Numbered from the stretch's first letter, positions 28,781-38,828 are shown. The stretch is DNA of 64,000 nucleotides from Methylophaga muralis (GCF_001720165.1 NZ_MCRI01000005.1:1-64000); one strand, 5' to 3'. Notes: generated by a model from the sequence alone, not told the origin. A program made the numbers and translations.

Positions 28781-29559
28781 TAGGCAGCAAGCCTCGCAGA
28801 GGGAAACAGACGATAAAAATTTTCCGTAGTTGCTGCTGCAATCTGCTCTTCTGACTCGCCTCGTAGTTCCGCCAAAAACGCTGCCACATGTTTCACATAC
28901 GCGGGTTTATTGGTTTTTCCACGATGTGGCATTGGTGCCAGATAAGGCGCATCAGTTTCAATCAGAATCCGATCCAGTGGCAGCTGTTTGGCGACATCTT
29001 GTAACTCACGGGCGCTTTTAAACGTCACAATTCCGGATAAAGAAATATAAAATCCAATATCTAAAGCACGTTTAGCGGTTTCCCAGTTTTCTGTAAAACA
29101 ATGAATGATGCCGCCGGCGTCTCTGGCGTTTTCTTGCTCCAGCATGCTCATAGTATCTTCACGTGCTTCACGGGTATGAATTATCAAAGGCTTTTGGGTC
29201 TGTTTAGCCGCATCAATATGATAACGAAAGCGATCCCGTTGCCAGGTCAAATCACCTTCACTGCGAAAGTAATCAAGGCCGGTTTCACCAATTGCAATTA
29301 CTTTTGGATGCGCTGCCAGTTCGATTAGTTGTTCAGTACTTAATGTGCCTGATTCTTCAACATTTGGATGAATTCCAACGCTGGCTGTAAGTTGCGGATA
29401 TTGCTCAGCAAGCTGGCGCACTGACTCAATGCTTTCTTTATCGATGGCAATACACAGGATATGTTCAATGTGATTTTCGCTGGCTTCGGCAACCATTGCA
29501 GCAACGCCCCCTGGTTGGTCAGCCAGCAAGTTGAGATGGCAATGTGAATCGATATACAT
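28780..29559 (-). CDS. TatD-family metal-dependent hydrolase (YcfH-like)
   Basis: A cytosolic TIM-barrel metalloenzyme of 259 residues, with probable 3'-5' DNA exonuclease activity by analogy with TatD. Metal ligands are visible in DSHCHLN (HxH), in GETGLDYFR (Glu), in IIHTRE, in IIHCFTE and in ETDAPYLAP. The position after holB and pilZ matches ycfH in other gammaproteobacteria. Length is typical. Confidence 0.92.
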   Translation of the reverse strand: MYIDSHCHLNLLADQPGGVAAMVAEASENHIEHILCIAIDKESIESVRQLAEQYPQLTASVGIHPNVEESGTLSTEQLIELAAHPKVIAIGETGLDYFRSEGDLTWQRDRFRYHIDAAKQTQKPLIIHTREAREDTMSMLEQENARDAGGIIHCFTENWETAKRALDIGFYISLSGIVTFKSARELQDVAKQLPLDRILIETDAPYLAPMPHRGKTNKPAYVKHVAAFLAELRGESEEQIAAATTENFYRLFPSARLAA

Positions 29560-29599
29560 AAATAACCCGGTTAGTGATGGCGTTTGCCATCATTGTGTC

Positions 29600-29953
29600 T
29601 TACATCGTGTAGGTGGCTTTGTCCGATTTCAATTTATCGACCAGATGATTTTCAATCTTGCCGCGAACAACATTCGCCCCGCCATCACCTTCACTAAAAT
29701 GTACGCCAATACCGGCTGCTTGATTACCTTGAGCACCTCTAGGAGTAATCCAGGCAATGGTTCCAGCTACCGGAATTTTTTCTGCTTCATCCAGCAAGGT
29801 GAGCAAAATAAATACTTCTTCGCCCATTTCGTAGGTTTTATTGGTAGGGATAAACAAACCGCCATTTTTGAGAAATGGCATAAAGGAGTGATAAAGCATG
29901 TTCTGATCACTGATTTTCAGTGAAAGGATGCCTTTACGTGGATTCATGCCCAT
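29600..29953 (-). CDS. pilZ: PilZ domain protein, type IV pilus assembly type
   Basis: A 117-residue protein whose whole length is one PilZ domain, with NGGLFIPT and GIGVHFSEGD as the recognisable core. The N-terminal RxxxR motif that binds cyclic-di-GMP is absent, as in the PilZ proteins needed for type IV pilus assembly. It sits between holB and tatD, the standard location of pilZ in Pseudomonas-like genomes. This implies type IV pili in the organism, although no other pilus gene is in the window. Confidence 0.88.
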   Translation of the reverse strand: MGMNPRKGILSLKISDQNMLYHSFMPFLKNGGLFIPTNKTYEMGEEVFILLTLLDEAEKIPVAGTIAWITPRGAQGNQAAGIGVHFSEGDGGANVVRGKIENHLVDKLKSDKATYTM

Positions 29954-29987
29954 ATAAATACTCTTTAGTTACTTTTAGATAATGGCA

Positions 29988-30950
29988 CTAATGATTTACT
30001 GAATTTGTATTGGAAATACGCATTACAGAAACCATAAAGTCTTCTATTAACAGTGTCTTGTTATAGTTATTTGAAGACGATACTAGCTTTATTGTATTCA
30101 CTATGCAATCAACGATCTGCCAGTATTGCTGAGCTTTAGTGACTTCAGCATACCCCGAATAATGTAGTTTTAAACGGGTTTTAATGGTTGATAACAATTG
30201 ATGCATGACTTTCAGTAGATCGTACTGTTGCCACTGGTTGGCCATTTGTACTGGATTAGCACGCTGTTGCAGCAGTTGATCAAAGTCCTGTTGAAGCTGC
30301 TGATAGCTTTGCCATTCATTAGTTTCAAGTGCATGAACAATAGCAAAAGGCGCATCCAATGTTAATGACGCAAGTTGTTGCAATTGGTCAGTATCCGTCG
30401 AAATTCCTTGTGAATCTAGCCATGGCAAAGTAATTGAATAATCTGGAGTTGGTAAATGCATCTGCTGGCAGCGACTGCGAATGGTCACTGGCAAACGATG
30501 TACGGCTTCAGTGGTTAAAATCAAAATTGTATTATTTTGCGGCTCTTCAAGCAGTTTCAGTAAACTGTTGGCGGCGCTATTAGTCATTGAATCAGCCGCT
30601 TCAATGATGACTGTTTTCCATTTAGCAATGCTTGGCGTAAGCGATTGTTTCTCTTTCAGCGCACGGATTTGTTCTATTTTAATGGACTTACCAGCCTCTT
30701 CTGCGCATATGGTCAGATGATCCGGGTGATTACCCGCCTGCATTAGCTGACAACTATGGCAATGGCCACAGGCCATAAATTGTTCATCTGGGGATTGGCA
30801 TAACAGGCTTTCCGCCATTTTGGCAGCAAATAACGTCTTTCCCAACCCCGCCACACCAGTTAATAAAACGGCATGAGGTATGCGCTGCTGTTCAACTCTT
30901 GAGACTACGTGCTGCCAGAGTGTCTGTTGCCAGGGGAAAAGCTCGGTCAT
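29988..30950 (-). CDS. holB: DNA polymerase III delta-prime subunit
   Basis: A clamp-loader subunit. The AAA-type N-terminal domain has GVAGLGKT (P-loop-like) and a four-cysteine zinc site (CxxxxxxxxxCGHCHSC) near residues 50-66, then LLKLLEEPQ and the arginine-finger context TIRSRCQ. At 320 residues it matches the family. Its start overlaps the tmk stop by four bases (ATGA), the usual tmk-holB coupling. Confidence 0.93.
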   Translation of the reverse strand: MTELFPWQQTLWQHVVSRVEQQRIPHAVLLTGVAGLGKTLFAAKMAESLLCQSPDEQFMACGHCHSCQLMQAGNHPDHLTICAEEAGKSIKIEQIRALKEKQSLTPSIAKWKTVIIEAADSMTNSAANSLLKLLEEPQNNTILILTTEAVHRLPVTIRSRCQQMHLPTPDYSITLPWLDSQGISTDTDQLQQLASLTLDAPFAIVHALETNEWQSYQQLQQDFDQLLQQRANPVQMANQWQQYDLLKVMHQLLSTIKTRLKLHYSGYAEVTKAQQYWQIVDCIVNTIKLVSSSNNYNKTLLIEDFMVSVMRISNTNSVNH

Positions 30951-31582
30951 AAAGCTGCATTATCCACTAACTGAACAAGGTGTTGGCTGAGCTGTTGTTG
31001 AATAGCTTCAATACTCTGGCTGGCATCAATTAATTTGATACGCTGCGGTTCAGCCTTGGCTCGGGCCAAATAACAAATTCTCACGCGTTCAAAAAACGCC
31101 TGTTTTTCCTGCTCAAAACGATCTTTTTGCTGCTGGCGCTGCTCTACCCTTGTTTGCCCAACAGCAACCGGTAAATCAAACAAAAATGTCACATCGGTAT
31201 GACAGCCTTGCAAGGTCCAGCTGGCAAGCTCACTAATTCGTTGTTCATCAATGCCACGGCCGCCGCCCTGATAAGCAAAAGTGGCATCAACAAAACGATC
31301 AGACAACACCCAGTCCCCGCGTTTTAATGCCGGTTCAATAACCTGTTTAATGTGTTCTGATCGAGCGGCAAACATCAATAGCAATTCAGTATCCTCGCCC
31401 ATGGCCTGATCGGTGGGCTTAAGCAGTACTTGTCGAATTTCTTCACCCAAAAGAGTGCCACCTGGTTCGCGGGTTACCACTACCTGTTTTCCATGTGAGC
31501 GCAAATAATCAGCAATAAATTGCAGCTGCGTTGATTTACCGGCACCTTCGATGCCTTCTATGCTGATAAATTTTCCACTCAT
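30947..31582 (-). CDS. tmk: Thymidylate kinase
   Basis: Phosphorylates dTMP to dTDP for DNA synthesis. The P-loop GIEGAGKSTQ, the DRF motif (LSDRFVDATFAYQGGGRG) and the lid region near 140-155 (VEQRQQQKDRFE) are all present. The start is placed at the ATG overlapping the mltG stop (ATGA at 31582-31579), which gives 211 residues beginning MSGKFISIEG. An ATG eight codons earlier is in-frame but lies inside mltG. Confidence 0.95.
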   Translation of the reverse strand: MSGKFISIEGIEGAGKSTQLQFIADYLRSHGKQVVVTREPGGTLLGEEIRQVLLKPTDQAMGEDTELLLMFAARSEHIKQVIEPALKRGDWVLSDRFVDATFAYQGGGRGIDEQRISELASWTLQGCHTDVTFLFDLPVAVGQTRVEQRQQQKDRFEQEKQAFFERVRICYLARAKAEPQRIKLIDASQSIEAIQQQLSQHLVQLVDNAAL

Positions 31583-32604
31583 CTGGTTAACCGCATATTG
31601 TTCCAATATTGTCTTACTGCCCGGTTATGATCTTCAAGATTATCCGAGAATACATGACCACCATTTTCAGCGCCGGCGACAAAATACAGACTGGTGCCTT
31701 CCGCTGGATTCATTGCAGCTTCAATAGATTCTTTGCTTGGTAAGCAGATTGGTGTTGGCGGCAGGCCAAACCGGGTGTAGGTATTATATGGCGTATCGGT
31801 TTGCAGATCCTTTTTACGGATATTGCCATCATAACTATCCCCCATTCCATAGATAACCGTTGGATCGGTCTGTAGACGCATGCCTATATCTAAACGTCTG
31901 ACAAAAACACCGGCAATTTCAGGGCGTTCCTCAGGTATGGCACTTTCCTTCTCAATAATCGAGGCCATGATCAACACTTCATAAGCTGAATCATAAGGTA
32001 AGTTTTCTGTCATTTGTTGCCAGGCACTGTCCAACTGGCTTTGCATTTTCTGGTAAGCACGACGTAAAAATTGCACATCGGTGGTATTAGCCGGGAAATG
32101 ATAGGTTTCAGGTAAAAATAAACCTTCAACCAGTTCATTTTCGATAGCTAACGCCTCACGAACTGTTTCATTATTCAATTCGGCTAATGTTTGTTTAATT
32201 TTGGGATGAGCTTGAATTTTTTCAAATAATTGTTTGGCCGTCATGCCTTCAACAATGGTTATTGAGTATTGAACTACTCTGCCACTGATAAAAAGATTTA
32301 ACAAAGCCGGTAAGGTCGCATCAGCTTGAACCCTATATTCACCAGCTTTTATCTGTTGGGCATTACCTTGCAGGCGAGCATAGATATCCAGATAGATGCT
32401 GGGTACCGGGCTTATTCCACTATCGTATAAACGTTGACTGACTTTACTAATGTTATCACCGGGATAAATAGTAAAAATGGTCTCTTCTTCTATCAGGTTC
32501 ACGGGCTGGTGCAGGAATCGCTGATATTCACTCCACGCAACTAAAGCAATAATTGCCGTGAGCACCAGTAAAAAAAGCAGTTTAATCGTTAAGGATATTT
32601 TCAT
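31579..32604 (-). CDS. mltG: Endolytic peptidoglycan transglycosylase MltG (YceG-like)
   Basis: Cuts nascent glycan strands at the inner membrane and so sets their length. One N-terminal membrane helix (about 5-24) is followed by a periplasmic LysM-like region (FTIYPGDNISKVSQRLYDSG). The catalytic domain has the active-site motif MASIIEKES and the conserved QTDPTVIYG and YNTYTRFGLPPTPI blocks. The 341 residues are normal. The start overlaps the pabC stop (ATGA). Confidence 0.94.
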   Translation of the reverse strand: MKISLTIKLLFLLVLTAIIALVAWSEYQRFLHQPVNLIEEETIFTIYPGDNISKVSQRLYDSGISPVPSIYLDIYARLQGNAQQIKAGEYRVQADATLPALLNLFISGRVVQYSITIVEGMTAKQLFEKIQAHPKIKQTLAELNNETVREALAIENELVEGLFLPETYHFPANTTDVQFLRRAYQKMQSQLDSAWQQMTENLPYDSAYEVLIMASIIEKESAIPEERPEIAGVFVRRLDIGMRLQTDPTVIYGMGDSYDGNIRKKDLQTDTPYNTYTRFGLPPTPICLPSKESIEAAMNPAEGTSLYFVAGAENGGHVFSDNLEDHNRAVRQYWNNMRLTR

Positions 32605-33431
32605 TCGTCTGTATTTATTGAATTTAAAGCATTCTGCAATATTTGAGTCAGCGGACCATGACTAAAATCCACATTAAGATCAGTGATTCGAATCACTGGC
32701 CATATACCTATTAAACTATTGCAGACAAAGACTTCTTCAGCAGATTTCAGCTCATCAAGCGTCAGTGTTGTGATGTTCAGAGGAATACCCAGTTCATCAG
32801 CAACTTTAATAAGTTGTTTACGCATGATACCAGCGATTCCCGCGCTTGAAAGCTCAGCAGTTAGCAGTTCATTATTTTTCACCAGAAACAGATTAGACAT
32901 TGTGCCTTCGATAACCCGCTCCTGATAATCCAGCATTACCCCTTCGGCAATCGTGTCGTCCTGCCATTCATTGCGGGCAAGGATCTGTTCCAAGCGATTA
33001 AGATGTTTGATTCCAGCCAAGGATGGATTGATGGCCAAACGTTGCTGACAGATCCGCACGGTAATACCGGAAACATTAGCCACAGGATAAACCGGCATGG
33101 CATGACTGCTGATAATGCGGGTTGTGGGCATTTCTGACTGATAACGATATCCCCTTCCGCCAGGGCCGCGGGTAATCATCACTTTGATGACAGCATCGCT
33201 ATTTAACTGCTGGCATACGCTATCAATTTCGGAAATTAGAGACTGTTGTTGAGATGCTGAAAAGGCGATGTTGAGGCGATTGCAGCCTTCTTTTAAACGA
33301 GAAAGATGATCGGATAAAAATTCCAGTCGGCCATGACGATAGGCGATGGTTTCAAATAAACCATCGCCATATTGCAAGCCACGATCCGCGACATCGATTC
33401 TGTTTTCGGGTTGGCCGTTAATCAGAATCAT
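32601..33431 (-). CDS. pabC: 4-amino-4-deoxychorismate lyase
   Basis: A fold-type IV PLP enzyme that releases pyruvate from aminodeoxychorismate to give p-aminobenzoate for folate. The catalytic lysine is in GIKHLNRLEQ. The RGLQYGDGLFETIA start region and EGTMSNLF motif are typical. Branched-chain aminotransferases share the fold, but the 276-residue length and the fabF-pabC-mltG context decide for PabC. It begins 10 bases after fabF. Confidence 0.93.
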   Translation of the reverse strand: MILINGQPENRIDVADRGLQYGDGLFETIAYRHGRLEFLSDHLSRLKEGCNRLNIAFSASQQQSLISEIDSVCQQLNSDAVIKVMITRGPGGRGYRYQSEMPTTRIISSHAMPVYPVANVSGITVRICQQRLAINPSLAGIKHLNRLEQILARNEWQDDTIAEGVMLDYQERVIEGTMSNLFLVKNNELLTAELSSAGIAGIMRKQLIKVADELGIPLNITTLTLDELKSAEEVFVCNSLIGIWPVIRITDLNVDFSHGPLTQILQNALNSINTDE

Positions 33432-33441
33432 GTCGCGTCAA

Positions 33442-34683
33442 CTAACTGTGTTTTTTGAAAATAACAGTACCGTTGGTGCCACCGAAACCAAATGAATTTG
33501 ACATGGCAAACTCAATTGGCATTTCCCGGGCTATGTGTGGAACATAGTCCAGATCACAACCTTCATCCGGGTTATCCAGATTAATGGTCGGCGGAGCAAC
33601 CTGATCACGAATTGCCAGGACACTGAAAACCGCTTCTACGCCACCGGCTGCACCTAACAAGTGACCGATCATCGATTTAGTGGAACTGACGGCAACTTTC
33701 TGGGCTGAATGTCCTAAAGCGGTTTTAATTGCCTGAGTTTCAGCCACATCACCGGCTGGCGTGGAAGTACCATGCGCATTGATGTAATCAATGTCTTCGG
33801 CGTTGATACCTGCATCATTCATTGCATTAACCATGCAACGTGCAGCACCTTCGCCGCCCTGAGAAGGCATGGTCATATGATAAGCATCACTGCTCATGCC
33901 TGAACCAACCAATTCAGCATAGATAGTGGCACCGCGTTTTTTTAGCGTGTTCGTATTCTTCCAATACGATGACGCCAGCACCATCACCCAGTACAAAACC
34001 ATCACGGTCTTTATCCCACGGACGACTTGCTGCCAGAGGATCATCATTACGAGTGGACAATGCGCGTGCTGCAGCAAAGCCACCTAAACCCGTTTTGGAT
34101 GTAGCCATCTCTGCACCACCGGCGATCATCACATCAGCATCACCATATTGAATCATGCGACCTGCAGCCGAAATACAGTGTGTTCCGGTAGAACAGGCAG
34201 TAACAATCGCAGTATTAGGCCTTTCATGCCGTACATAATCGATAAATTACCGGAGATCATATTAATGATGTTACTTGGTACAAAGAATGGTGAAATCTTG
34301 CGGGGGCCACCACTTAGAAAACTGTCATAGCCCGCTTCGATACCTGGCAATCCACCTATTCCCGAGCCAATCGCCACGCCAATACGCTCAGCATTGGCAT
34401 CGGTAACTTCAAGCCCGGCATCTTTAATGGCTTCCACTGCGGCCGCAATGCCGTAGTGAATAAAAGTATCCATTTTCTTGGCGTCTTTACGAGAAATAAC
34501 TGTCTCGACATCAAAGTTTTTGACGCTGGCACCAAAACGAACCGGAAAATCAGTTACATCAAATGTTGTGATTGGCGCAACACCGCTTTTACCAGCCAGA
34601 ATATTTTCCCAACTCTCTGCTACCGATAAACCGACCGGTGTTACCGCGCCCAGCCCGGTAACGACAACGCGTCTTTTAGACAT
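33442..34683 (-). CDS. fabF: 3-oxoacyl-[ACP] synthase II (frame interrupted twice)
   Basis: Elongates acyl-ACP with malonyl-ACP. Three overlapping frames together encode one complete 413-residue FabF, the E. coli length. The first frame runs from [16 protein letters not shown] to GMKG. One base is missing in the GGCC at 34218-34221, and restoring it gives [16 protein letters not shown] with the catalytic Cys. The second frame ends at EEYEHAKK, where a T7 run (33937-33943) has one base too many. The third frame supplies [11 protein letters not shown] and [11 protein letters not shown] (catalytic histidines) and the end [14 protein letters not shown]. The two indels cancel. As fabF is usually essential and its neighbours are intact, sequencing error is the likely cause. 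Confidence 0.93.
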
Positions 34684-34720
34684 CAGTTTTCCTCATGCAA
34701 ATCTTCTCTATAGATACGAC

Positions 34721-34757
34721 GTAGCCGCCTAGTATGTCCTGCATACTAGACGGCTAC
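34721..34757 (-). other. Strong intercistronic hairpin between acpP and fabF
   Basis: 16-base arms (GTAGCCGCCTAGTATG and CATACTAGACGGCTAC on the + strand) enclose a five-base loop with one mismatch, which becomes a G-U pair in the - strand RNA. No T-run follows. The position after acpP suggests an RNA stabiliser or processing site that keeps acpP mRNA more abundant than fabF mRNA. Confidence 0.75.
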
Positions 34758-34777
34758 ATCTTAAGCAATCTGTAATA

Positions 34778-35014
34778 TTAAGACTGAACAGAATTAATAT
34801 AAGCGACAGCTTCTTTTACAGTGGTGATCTTTTCAGCTTCTTCGTCAGGAATTTCACATTCAAATGCTTCTTCCAGTGCCATAACCAGCTCAACAGTGTC
34901 CAGCGAGTCAGCACCCAGATCATCAATAAATGAAGCATCGGCAGTTACTTCATCGGCATTTACACCTAATTGTTCAACAACAATTTCTTTTACTCGAGCT
35001 TCGATATCACTCAT
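34778..35014 (-). CDS. acpP: Acyl carrier protein
   Basis: Carries growing acyl chains on phosphopantetheine during fatty-acid synthesis. The attachment serine is Ser37 in [19 protein letters not shown]. It is acidic and helical, and its 78 residues equal the E. coli length. It lies between fabG and fabF as usual, with its own promoter upstream and a hairpin downstream, consistent with the high level of ACP needed. Confidence 0.98.
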   Translation of the reverse strand: MSDIEARVKEIVVEQLGVNADEVTADASFIDDLGADSLDTVELVMALEEAFECEIPDEEAEKITTVKEAVAYINSVQS

Positions 35015-35058
35015 AACATCTGTTTCCTTTGGTGGTTAAGTACAAACAACGTGCTGGC

Positions 35059-35087
35059 ATTTTATAGTGCGAGCACTGCGGAGACAA
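35059..35087 (-). promoter_or_regulatory. Sigma70-type promoter of acpP
   Basis: On the - strand, TTGTCT (35087-35082), a 17-base spacer and TAAAAT (35064-35059). It lies after the fabG terminator and about 45 bases before the acpP ATG, giving acpP-fabF-pabC and onward an independent transcript. Confidence 0.6.
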
Positions 35088-35121
35088 GCTGGAAGCCTTG
35101 TCCATAAAATATCTCCACAAT

Positions 35122-35149
35122 AAAAAACCTAAGTCTCAGCAGATTCAGG
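35122..35149 (-). terminator. Terminator or attenuator after fabG
   Basis: On the - strand, CCTGAATCT-GCTG-AGACTTAGG forms an imperfect stem (one G-U pair and one mismatch) followed at once by six Ts. It begins four bases after the fabG stop and separates plsX-fabH-fabD-fabG from acpP. Confidence 0.7.
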
Positions 35150-35152
35150 CCA

Positions 35153-35899
35153 TTAATTCATATACATACCGCCGTTTACATGCAGCGTTTCGCCCGTTAT
35201 ATATCCTGCTAAAGGACTGGCTAAAAAGCTGACAGCAGCGGCAATTTCTTCTGCCTCACCGAGGCGTTTGACAGGAACCTGTTCCAATAACGCTGTTTTA
35301 TGCGCTTCTGGCAGACCACTTGTCATATCGGTATCAATAAAACCTGGTGCAACACTGTTCACAGTAATACCACGAGCCCCTACTTCGCGAGCCAGTGATT
35401 TACTAAAGCCGATTACACCAGCTTTAGCGGCAGCATAATTGGTTTGACCGGCATTACCCATAACACCCACAACAGAAGTGATATTGATAATACGGCCCCA
35501 ACGAGCCTTGGTCATTGCGCGTACGCAGCGTTTGCTTAATTTAAAGATCGGAGTGAGGTTGGTATTGATAATATCGTCCCACTCTTCGTCTTTCATCCGC
35601 ATCAACAGATTGTCGCGGGTAATACCTGCATTGTTGACCAGAATATCTGGCGCAGCGAACTCAGATTCAATCGCTGTTACCACATCATCAATGGCATTTT
35701 CCTGAGTAACATTCAACACCATGCCTTTGCCCTGAATGCCTGCTGATTGCAGATATTCACTGATAGCCGCAGCACCATTTTCTGAGGTGGCGGTACCAAT
35801 AACCGTTGCACCCTGCTCGCCCAGACTTAACGCAATGGCACGGCCGATACCGCGGGTAGCGCCAGTTACCAAAGCAACTTTACCTTGTAGGCTCATCAT
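35153..35899 (-). CDS. fabG: 3-oxoacyl-[ACP] reductase
   Basis: An NADPH-dependent short-chain dehydrogenase that reduces 3-oxoacyl-ACP. TGATRGIG forms the cofactor motif, NNAG follows near 88, and the catalytic Ser-Tyr-Lys set lies in NITSVVGVMG...NYAAAKAG. The C-terminal ITGETLHVNGGMYMN is characteristic. Two adjacent ATGs could start it; the second gives the common MSLQGKVALVTG. The start overlaps the fabD stop (TAATG). Confidence 0.97.
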   Translation of the reverse strand: MMSLQGKVALVTGATRGIGRAIALSLGEQGATVIGTATSENGAAAISEYLQSAGIQGKGMVLNVTQENAIDDVVTAIESEFAAPDILVNNAGITRDNLLMRMKDEEWDDIINTNLTPIFKLSKRCVRAMTKARWGRIINITSVVGVMGNAGQTNYAAAKAGVIGFSKSLAREVGARGITVNSVAPGFIDTDMTSGLPEAHKTALLEQVPVKRLGEAEEIAAAVSFLASPLAGYITGETLHVNGGMYMN

Positions 35900-36834
35900 T
35901 ATTCTCCTAACACTTCTTGAGTTTTCTGCAACGTCACCGAATCATAAACCGGTAAAGCCTGCAAAGATTTATCGATACGCTTGCTTAATCCCGCCAGAAC
36001 TTTACCTGGTCCACATTCAACCAGAGTATCTACGCCCTGCGCTGCAAGCCATTCAACTGTTTCAACCCAACGTACCGGGTTATACAACTGTTGAGCCAAT
36101 AATTGACGAATTTCATCAGGATCGGTGGTTGCCGTTACACTGGTATTGTGAATAACTGGGATTTGTGGGGCCTGAATAGATACTGATTCTAGTTCTTTAG
36201 ATAATTCTTCAGCAGCCGGGCGCATTAAAGCGCAATGAGAAGGAACACTGACCGGTAATAACAAAGCACGTTTAGCACCTGTTTCGGTGGCAATTTCAAC
36301 GGCTTTATCAACCGCAGCTTTGCTACCAGCAATCACCACTTGACCCGGTGAATTAAAATTGACCGCTTCGACGATACCCTCAACACTGGCCTGCTGACAA
36401 ACCGCTTTTACCACGTCATCCTCTAAGCCAAGGATTGCCGCCATAGCGCCTTCACCCGCAGGAACTGCTTGCTGCATTAATTGACCACGTTTTTCAACCA
36501 GTTTGATAGCCGTTTTGAAGTCCAATGCCTCAGCAGCAACCAATGCTGTGTATTCACCTAAACTATGACCCGCAAAATAAGCTGGTTTATAGTTACTGAC
36601 TGCCTGCCAGCATCTCCATACAGCGATACCTGCAGCCAGCATGGCCGGTTGAGTTTTATCTGTTTGGTTAAGTTCAGTTTCAGGTCCGTTTTGCACCAAA
36701 GCCCATAAATCATAGCCTAGTGCGTCACTGGCTTCGGCAAATGTCTCTTGAACTTGTGGAAAGGATTCTGATAGCTCGGCAAGCATCGATACAGACTGTG
36801 AACCTTGGCCGGGAAAAACAAAAGCTGAATGCAT
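35899..36834 (-). CDS. fabD: Malonyl-CoA:ACP transacylase
   Basis: Loads malonyl groups onto ACP. FVFPGQGSQSVSM at the N-terminus, the nucleophile serine in GHSLGEYTALV (about Ser91), and the histidine in VPSHCALMRPAAEEL are typical. The 311 residues match the family. It is 18 bases downstream of fabH and coupled to fabG. Confidence 0.97.
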   Translation of the reverse strand: MHSAFVFPGQGSQSVSMLAELSESFPQVQETFAEASDALGYDLWALVQNGPETELNQTDKTQPAMLAAGIAVWRCWQAVSNYKPAYFAGHSLGEYTALVAAEALDFKTAIKLVEKRGQLMQQAVPAGEGAMAAILGLEDDVVKAVCQQASVEGIVEAVNFNSPGQVVIAGSKAAVDKAVEIATETGAKRALLLPVSVPSHCALMRPAAEELSKELESVSIQAPQIPVIHNTSVTATTDPDEIRQLLAQQLYNPVRWVETVEWLAAQGVDTLVECGPGKVLAGLSKRIDKSLQALPVYDSVTLQKTQEVLGE

Positions 36835-36852
36835 TGGTAAAAATACCTCAGA

Positions 36853-37812
36853 TTAAAATTTGATAAGTGCCGAGCCCCAGGTAAACCCACCACCGAACGC
36901 TTCTAACAATAATGTTTCACCACGCTTGATGCGACCATCACGCACGGCAACATCAAGTGCCAGTGGGATAGATGCCGCAGAGGTATTACCATGGTCTTGA
37001 ACAGTTACCACAACACTGTCCATGGACATGCTCAATTTTTTGGCTGTAGCCGCAATAATACGGATATTAGCTTGATGCGGAATAAGCCAATCAATGTCGT
37101 GCTTGTCTAATTGATTCGCTTCGAGTGTTTCGTCAACTATTTTACTTAGTGTTTTGACGGCAACTTTGAAAACGTCATTTCCCTGCATTTCGATATAAGC
37201 TGGATCTTCGGTTATCGCACTGCCCGGCCCTGTCGGTACATGTAACAAATTATTAAAGCTGCCATCACAATGAATATGCGTAGATAAAATTCCCGGCTCA
37301 GCAGATGCTTGAAGGACGACAGCACCCGCACCATCACCAAATAAAACACAGGTATTACGATCAGTCCAATCGACTATACGTGACAGGGTTTCCGCACCAA
37401 TAACCAAGACATTTTTAGCACTGCCAGATTTAATAAACTTGTCTGCTACGGTTAACGCATACACAAAACCAGTACACACTGCTTGAATGTCAAAAGCTGG
37501 ACAACCATGAATACCTAACTTTTCTTGAACTAACGCCGCGGTACTTGGAAAAATGCGGGTCGGGGTGGTGGTCGCAACAATAATCATATCAATGTCACGA
37601 GGCTTTAACTCAGCAGCAGATATAGCATTTTTAGCTGCGTAATAAGCTAAATCAGTTGTGGTTTCGTCACTGGCGACGATATGCCTTTTTTTGATACCAG
37701 TACGATCGGTAATCCATTCGTCACTGGTTTCAACCATTGACTCTAAGTCAACATTGGTGAGAAATTTTTCCGGTAAGTAGCTGCCCGTTCCAGCAATTCT
37801 GGAATAAATCAC
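36853..37812 (-). CDS. fabH: 3-oxoacyl-[ACP] synthase III
   Basis: Starts fatty-acid synthesis by condensing acetyl-CoA with malonyl-ACP. The Cys-His-Asn triad lies in [22 protein letters not shown] and [14 protein letters not shown]. At 319 residues it is full length. It begins with GTG and overlaps the plsX stop by four bases (GTGA), so the two are translationally coupled. Confidence 0.97.
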   Translation of the reverse strand: MIYSRIAGTGSYLPEKFLTNVDLESMVETSDEWITDRTGIKKRHIVASDETTTDLAYYAAKNAISAAELKPRDIDMIIVATTTPTRIFPSTAALVQEKLGIHGCPAFDIQAVCTGFVYALTVADKFIKSGSAKNVLVIGAETLSRIVDWTDRNTCVLFGDGAGAVVLQASAEPGILSTHIHCDGSFNNLLHVPTGPGSAITEDPAYIEMQGNDVFKVAVKTLSKIVDETLEANQLDKHDIDWLIPHQANIRIIAATAKKLSMSMDSVVVTVQDHGNTSAASIPLALDVAVRDGRIKRGETLLLEAFGGGFTWGSALIKF

Positions 37813-38828
37813 AAGACTTGTTCCTCTAAAAGAGTCTCAAGATGTTTGGTGATGTTTTTCGGCACATCTTTTCTGGCTTCAAGAATAGCGATATTAATTG
37901 CATTGGCAAAGGCAAACGCATCTGCACCACCATGACTCTTAATAACAATGCCTTGTAAACCAATCAGATTCGCACCGTTAAAGGCTCGAGGATCAAGTTC
38001 TTTGCTAAAGCTTTTTAATACGGGATAGGCAATTAAGCCGGCAATCTTGGTTAACCAGTTGCGATTAAATGCTTGCCGTAAATAATGTCGGATCATGTGC
38101 GCGACCCCTTCACTAGCTTTTAACGCAACATTACCCACAAAACCATCACAGACCAGAACATCTACTTCACCATGGTAAAGACCATCGCCTTCAACATAAC
38201 CGTAATAATTCAAATCTGTCTTAGCCAATAAACGAGCTGCTTCTTTTACCCGTTCATTACCTTTGATTTCTTCCGCGCCCACATTCAGTAGACCAACTGT
38301 CGGATTTGGTTTGCCATCAATTAACTCAGCTAAAACTGAGCCCATTAAGGCAAATTGCACCAGATGCTCAGCCGTAGAGTCCACATTTGCCCCGAGATCG
38401 AGAACATATGTGTGACCACGCATGGTAGGTAATGCCGTAATAATGGCAGGTCGTTCAATACCTGGCAGTGTCTTCAACACAAAACGCGCAGTTGCCATTA
38501 ATGCACCGGTATTACCGGCACTGATACAGGCAGCAGCTTGGCCGTCTTTGACAAGATTTATAGCCACCCGCATTGAAGAATCTTTTTTGCCACGTAATGC
38601 TGAGGATGGCGCTTCGTCCATACCGACGGTTTGGGAAGCATGGTGAATTTTCATACGGTGCTTGTCAGCAAACTGATGTTTAGTTATCTCTGCTGAAATA
38701 GTGGCTTCATCACCTACTAAAATCAGCTCAACATCCGTATGTCTTTCCAGCGTTGATATGGCAGCGGGGATCACGACTTGTGGTCCGTGATCCCCGCCCA
38801 TAGCGTCGATCGAAATTGTTAAAGTCAA
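37809..38828 (-). CDS. plsX: Phosphate acyltransferase PlsX
   Basis: Converts acyl-ACP to acyl-phosphate for the first step of phospholipid synthesis through Pls[12 protein letters not shown] at the N-terminus, [11 protein letters not shown] and ALPTMRG near 100-130, and [15 protein letters not shown] are family landmarks. The start codon appears to be TTG, 13 bases after the rpmF stop, since no ATG or GTG fits the conserved N-terminus. The length is 339 residues. Confidence 0.95.
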   Translation of the reverse strand: MTLTISIDAMGGDHGPQVVIPAAISTLERHTDVELILVGDEATISAEITKHQFADKHRMKIHHASQTVGMDEAPSSALRGKKDSSMRVAINLVKDGQAAACISAGNTGALMATARFVLKTLPGIERPAIITALPTMRGHTYVLDLGANVDSTAEHLVQFALMGSVLAELIDGKPNPTVGLLNVGAEEIKGNERVKEAARLLAKTDLNYYGYVEGDGLYHGEVDVLVCDGFVGNVALKASEGVAHMIRHYLRQAFNRNWLTKIAGLIAYPVLKSFSKELDPRAFNGANLIGLQGIVIKSHGGADAFAFANAINIAILEARKDVPKNITKHLETLLEEQVL

